Shown in pieces: positions 60,785-64,000 of a DNA stretch of 64,000 nt. The stretch is taken from NCBI RefSeq assembly GCF_963677565.1, contig NZ_OY781981.1, positions 3,030,001-3,094,000 of the forward strand, given 5' to 3'. The notes beneath the pieces are model-generated. The model saw only the letters and a list, made by a program, of their open reading frames with translations. It was not told the DNA's origin and did no database searches. The stretch comes from an uncultured Draconibacterium sp. (lineage in GTDB: Bacteria > Bacteroidota > Bacteroidia > Bacteroidales > Prolixibacteraceae). A program made the position numbers and the translations under genes. Positions within the stretch are counted from its first letter, which is position 1. Each line of letters starts with the position of its first letter.

Positions 60785-63232
60785 ATGAAAAGATTTGTAT
60801 TTTTAATATTTATTGCCTTTTGTGCCTGCGCACAGCAACAACCCGAAGACGAAACTTTACTTAAGCTTCGTTTCGATGAGCCAGCTGAACAATGGGTTGA
60901 AGCACTTCCGGTTGGAAACGGCCGTTTGGGGGCGATGATTTACGGTAACCCTGAGAACGAAATTATTCAGTTAAACGAGAATACGATTTGGGCCGGGGAA
61001 CCTAACCGAAACGATAATCCCGATGCCAAAGCAGCGTTGACAAAAGTGCGTAAGTTAATTATCGATGGAAATTACAAAGAAGCTCAGGATATTGTAAATC
61101 GTGATTTTATTACCAAAAAATCGCACGGAATGCCTTACCAAACGGCAGGCAATCTGAAGTTGAATTTTGAAGGGCACAAAGATGTTAGCAACTATTCGCG
61201 CGAATTGAACATCGAAAAGGCTGTGGCTTCAACTAGCTACCGGGTTGGCGAGGTAAACTACAAAACAGAAATATTCTCATCATTCCCCGACCAGGTTATT
61301 GTAGCCCATATTTCTGCGGACAAATCAGGTGCTTTGAATTTTTCTGCAACGCTCGACCGGCCTTCAAAAGTAACGGTTACTACACGAGGAAACGACGAGT
61401 TGGTTATGACAGGTGTTACCAGTAGCCATGAAGGCGTAAAAGGTGCTGTTGAATTCGAAACCAGGGTGAAAATAATAAAAGATGGTGGCGAAATAACTGC
61501 CGATGAATCGGTGCTGACCGTGAGCGAAGCAAAAGCGGCTACCATTATTGTTTCGATGGCCACCAATTTTAACAACTACAACGATATTAGCGGAAATGCC
61601 GGCGAACGCGCAACCAATTATTTGGAAGCTGCGATTGAAAAGAGTTACAAGGATTTGTTAAAAGATCATATTGCTGATTACCAGCGCTATTTTAAACGGG
61701 TTGATCTTAATTTGGGGAAAACCGAATCGGTAAACAAAACAACGGATGTGCGGGTGGAGGAATTCGCAACAACCAACGATCCGCAACTGGTGGAGCTTTA
61801 TTTTCAGTTTGGCAGGTACCTGCTCATTTCATCGTCGCGCCCCGGAGGGCAGCCCGCCAATTTGCAGGGAATCTGGAACGACCAGTTAATGCCACCCTGG
61901 GATAGTAAATACACGGTAAACATAAATGCCGAAATGAATTACTGGCCGTCAGAAATTACCAACCTCAGCGAATTAAACGAGCCGCTGGTGCAGATGGTAA
62001 AAGAATTGTCGGAAACCGGCCAGAAAACCGCGCAGGATATGTACGGCGCCAATGGCTGGGTACTGCACCATAATACTGATATCTGGCGGATTAACGGGCC
62101 GATTGACGGCGCTACCTGGGGCATGTGGTTAATGGGCGGTGCCTGGTTGTCGCAGCATTTGTACGATAAATATGCTTTTAACGGAGATGCCGAATACCTG
62201 AAAAGTGTTTACCCGGCTATGAAAGGAGCAACATTGTTCTTCCTCGATTTTTTGATTGAAGAACCTGAAAACGGCTGGCTGGTGGTTTCGCCTTCTGTTT
62301 CGCCCGAAAATACGCCGGCAGGCCACGGTTCAAACATTGCTGCCGGCACAACCATGGATAACCAGCTGCTTTTCGATTTGTTTTCGATAACTGTTAAAGC
62401 TGCTGAAGTACTGGAAACGGACACTGCATTGGTAGAAAAAATTAAGGCCGCTATGCAGAAATTGCCACCCATGCAAATTGGCAATTGGGGCCAACTGCAG
62501 GAGTGGATGTACGATTGGGATAATCCCAACGATCATCACCGGCACGTATCGCATTTATACGGACTTTACCCTTCCAACCAGATATCGCCTTATCATTCGC
62601 CCGAATTATTTGAGGCTGCACGCACTTCGTTGGTAGCCCGCGGCGACGAATCAACCGGCTGGTCGATGGGATGGAAAGTAAATCTATGGGCACGTTTGCT
62701 CGATGGCGATCATGCCTACAAACTCATTACCGACCAGCTAAAACCTGTTTCGCGAAGTGGACGAAGAATGAGTGGCGGAACTTACCCGAACTTGTTTGAT
62801 GCGCACCCGCCTTTCCAGATTGACGGAAACTTTGGTTGCACTGCCGGCATTGCCGAAATGCTGATGCAAAGTCAGCACGGAGCCATTCACTTGCTTCCGG
62901 CGCTTCCATCAAAATGGAGAAAAGGATCGGTGAGCGGATTGGTGGCTCGCGGAGGTTTTGAAGTGGACATAAAGTGGGAGAGTGGTGAAGTACAAAACGC
63001 GATTATTCGATCAAAACTGGGCGGAAATTGTCGCATTCGTTCCTACGTTCCTTTAACCGGCGAAGGTTTGAAAGACGCTACCGGCGAAAATTCTAATCCG
63101 TTTTATTCCGTAGCCAAAATAATGGAACCAAAAGTAAATACCGAAGCATTGAAACTGCCGGAGTTGAGAAAAGTATATGCGTATGATTTGGAAACAATTG
63201 CCGGGGAGGAAATACTTCTCCAGAAATTATAA
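60785..63232 (+). CDS. GH95 alpha-L-fucosidase / alpha-L-galactosidase
   Basis: 815 residues; signal FLIFIAFCAC with a possible lipobox Cys at 15. Starts with the GH95 N-terminal sandwich (WVEALPVGNGRLGAMIYG, QLNENTIWAGEP), then the (alpha/alpha)6 barrel with the Asn pair/Asp motif HHNTDIW, the acid Glu in VSPSVSPEN (about 508) and the Asp in FQIDGNFG (about 680). GH95 inverts alpha-1,2-L-fucosides, but GH95 enzymes in xylan loci can be alpha-L-galactosidases on corn-type glucuronoarabinoxylan. With GH67 and GH97 as neighbours, L-galactosidase is the better guess. Confidence 0.9.
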   Translation: MKRFVFLIFIAFCACAQQQPEDETLLKLRFDEPAEQWVEALPVGNGRLGAMIYGNPENEIIQLNENTIWAGEPNRNDNPDAKAALTKVRKLIIDGNYKEAQDIVNRDFITKKSHGMPYQTAGNLKLNFEGHKDVSNYSRELNIEKAVASTSYRVGEVNYKTEIFSSFPDQVIVAHISADKSGALNFSATLDRPSKVTVTTRGNDELVMTGVTSSHEGVKGAVEFETRVKIIKDGGEITADESVLTVSEAKAATIIVSMATNFNNYNDISGNAGERATNYLEAAIEKSYKDLLKDHIADYQRYFKRVDLNLGKTESVNKTTDVRVEEFATTNDPQLVELYFQFGRYLLISSSRPGGQPANLQGIWNDQLMPPWDSKYTVNINAEMNYWPSEITNLSELNEPLVQMVKELSETGQKTAQDMYGANGWVLHHNTDIWRINGPIDGATWGMWLMGGAWLSQHLYDKYAFNGDAEYLKSVYPAMKGATLFFLDFLIEEPENGWLVVSPSVSPENTPAGHGSNIAAGTTMDNQLLFDLFSITVKAAEVLETDTALVEKIKAAMQKLPPMQIGNWGQLQEWMYDWDNPNDHHRHVSHLYGLYPSNQISPYHSPELFEAARTSLVARGDESTGWSMGWKVNLWARLLDGDHAYKLITDQLKPVSRSGRRMSGGTYPNLFDAHPPFQIDGNFGCTAGIAEMLMQSQHGAIHLLPALPSKWRKGSVSGLVARGGFEVDIKWESGEVQNAIIRSKLGGNCRIRSYVPLTGEGLKDATGENSNPFYSVAKIMEPKVNTEALKLPELRKVYAYDLETIAGEEILLQKL

Positions 63233-63265
63233 ATAAGGAAAATGGAATATAACTTGAAAATTACA

Positions 63266-64000
63266 ATGAATAGGAAAATGATAAGAACACTGTGTTGCTT
63301 TATTACAGGATTATTGCTGTTACCGGCAACCAATATATTTGGCCAGCAGAAAGACGAAAAACAAGGGGCCTATCATACCGGCAAGTACCCAAATCTTTTT
63401 GCTGAAGCCGGCTATGCGCAAAAAGATATCGATGCGAAACTGAAAAAAGCCTATAACGATCTTTTTGAGGGGCCCAATCGTATTTATTTCGAGGTGGAAG
63501 ATTCGTTGGCTTACGTTTCGGATATTAAAAATAACGACGCACGCACCGAAGGCCTTTCGTATGGTTTGATGGTGGCAGTTCAGCTGGATAAAAAAGAAGT
63601 GTTTGATAAACTTTGGCGATGGAGCAAAAAGTATATGCAGCATCAGTCGGGGCCGCGCGAAGCCTACTTTGCCTGGAGCGTTAACCCGGAAACCAACCGA
63701 CTGAACTCAGCAGGCTCAGCTTCGGATGGCGAGCTCTATTTTGTAACCTCGCTGTTGTTTGCATCGAACCGTTGGGGCAACGAAACCGGAATTGACTATT
63801 ACGCCGAAGCACGCCGTATTTTAGATGCCATGTGGGAAAAAGACGGTTCCAACAGAGTAAATCATATTATCAATGTGGAGCACAAGCAAATAAGTTTTGT
63901 TCCCGAAGGCGATGGGTACAACTGGACCGACCCATCGTATCATGTGCCGGCATTTATGGAAGTGTGGGCCGATTTTGCCAACGATGGTCACGAGCAATTT
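63266..64000 (+). CDS. GH8 reducing-end xylose-releasing exo-oligoxylanase-like (partial at window end)
   Basis: The frame is open to the window edge (245 codons from ATG 63266; ATG 63242 and 63278 are alternatives, and 63266 gives the best signal peptide, ending IFGQQ). GH8 (alpha/alpha)6 signatures: acid Glu95 in ARTEGLSYGLM and Asp154 in SASDGELYF. The YHTGKYPNLFAEAGY start and TEGLSYGL match the Rex branch of GH8, which removes xylose from the reducing end of xylo-oligosaccharides. Runs on from GH95 with a 33-bp gap. The C-terminal part lies outside the window. Confidence 0.9.
   Translation, partial: MNRKMIRTLCCFITGLLLLPATNIFGQQKDEKQGAYHTGKYPNLFAEAGYAQKDIDAKLKKAYNDLFEGPNRIYFEVEDSLAYVSDIKNNDARTEGLSYGLMVAVQLDKKEVFDKLWRWSKKYMQHQSGPREAYFAWSVNPETNRLNSAGSASDGELYFVTSLLFASNRWGNETGIDYYAEARRILDAMWEKDGSNRVNHIINVEHKQISFVPEGDGYNWTDPSYHVPAFMEVWADFANDGHEQF

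Noticed and set aside
1..64000. CRISPR arrays, insertion sequences, rRNA, tRNA genes
   Set aside because: No regularly spaced repeats, transposase motifs, rRNA-like stretches or cloverleaf sequences were recognised on either strand.

Overview
The window is from a Bacteroidota genome. The evidence is a SusC/SusD pair, dozens of signal-peptide and lipoprotein carbohydrate enzymes in long co-directional runs, weak Shine-Dalgarno sites and TAnnTTTG-type -7 promoter boxes. Gene content resembles environmental Marinilabiliales/Prolixibacteraceae-type xylan degraders, but that placement is inference. Almost the whole window is a polysaccharide utilization locus (PUL) aimed at heavily substituted, esterified (glucurono)arabinoxylan.

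Layout. (1) 1-3662: a LacI-type regulator (cut by the window edge, minus strand) diverges from a three-gene oxidative sugar operon: aldo/keto reductase, COG3618 lactonase-like hydrolase and zinc dehydrogenase. This set fits L-fucose/L-galactose-type catabolism. Two operator-like palindromes lie between regulator and operon. (2) 3663-3887: a convergent gap packed with hairpins. (3) 3888-9668, minus strand: a GH9 glucanase, a lipoprotein AGE-family (cellobiose 2-epimerase-like) protein and an uncharacterised (beta/alpha)8-barrel protein that may be a new glycosidase. (4) 10658-15781: SusC/SusD outer-membrane glycan importer, with a terminator. (5) 16266-19487, minus strand: a DUF6057-like membrane protein and a PD40 propeller lipoprotein with a CxxCH motif. 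(6) 19848-54919: about 21 genes on the plus strand. They are GH43 (four, one fused to a CE6-like esterase), GH97, GH3 (three), GH5, a DUF3237 protein, seven CE1-type esterases (five in direct tandem), two type-B carboxylesterases, another alpha/beta hydrolase and a CxxCH propeller protein. (7) 55246-64000: GH97, GH67 alpha-glucuronidase, GH43-CBM6, GH95 and a truncated GH8 (Rex-like).

How the genes work together (inference from families). Esterases remove acetyl and feruloyl groups. GH67 removes (methyl)glucuronic acid, GH43 enzymes remove arabinofuranose/xylose, and GH97 and GH95 remove galactose-type caps. GH5 and GH8 cut the backbone or its oligosaccharides, GH3 enzymes finish to xylose, and SusCD imports oligosaccharides. 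GH95 enzymes of xylan loci can act as alpha-L-galactosidases, so the L-fucose/L-galactose-type operon at the left edge may consume the released sugar.

The most notable signal is regulatory. Three separate transcription units (susCD at 10658, the esterase/GH43 unit at 19848, the GH97/GH67 unit at 55246) carry the same promoter layout: TATCTA, 21 bp start to start, TATCTA/TATCCA, then exactly 36 bp start to start to a -7 box TAnnTTT(G/A). This looks like the site of one shared activator, plausibly an AraC-type or hybrid two-component regulator encoded outside the window. Other points for follow-up are the five-esterase array, two roughly 1,280-residue GH3 paralogues flanking a CxxCH propeller protein, an esterase-GH43 fusion with Asp at the expected acid position, an attenuator-like terminator inside the large operon, and the putative new glycosidase.
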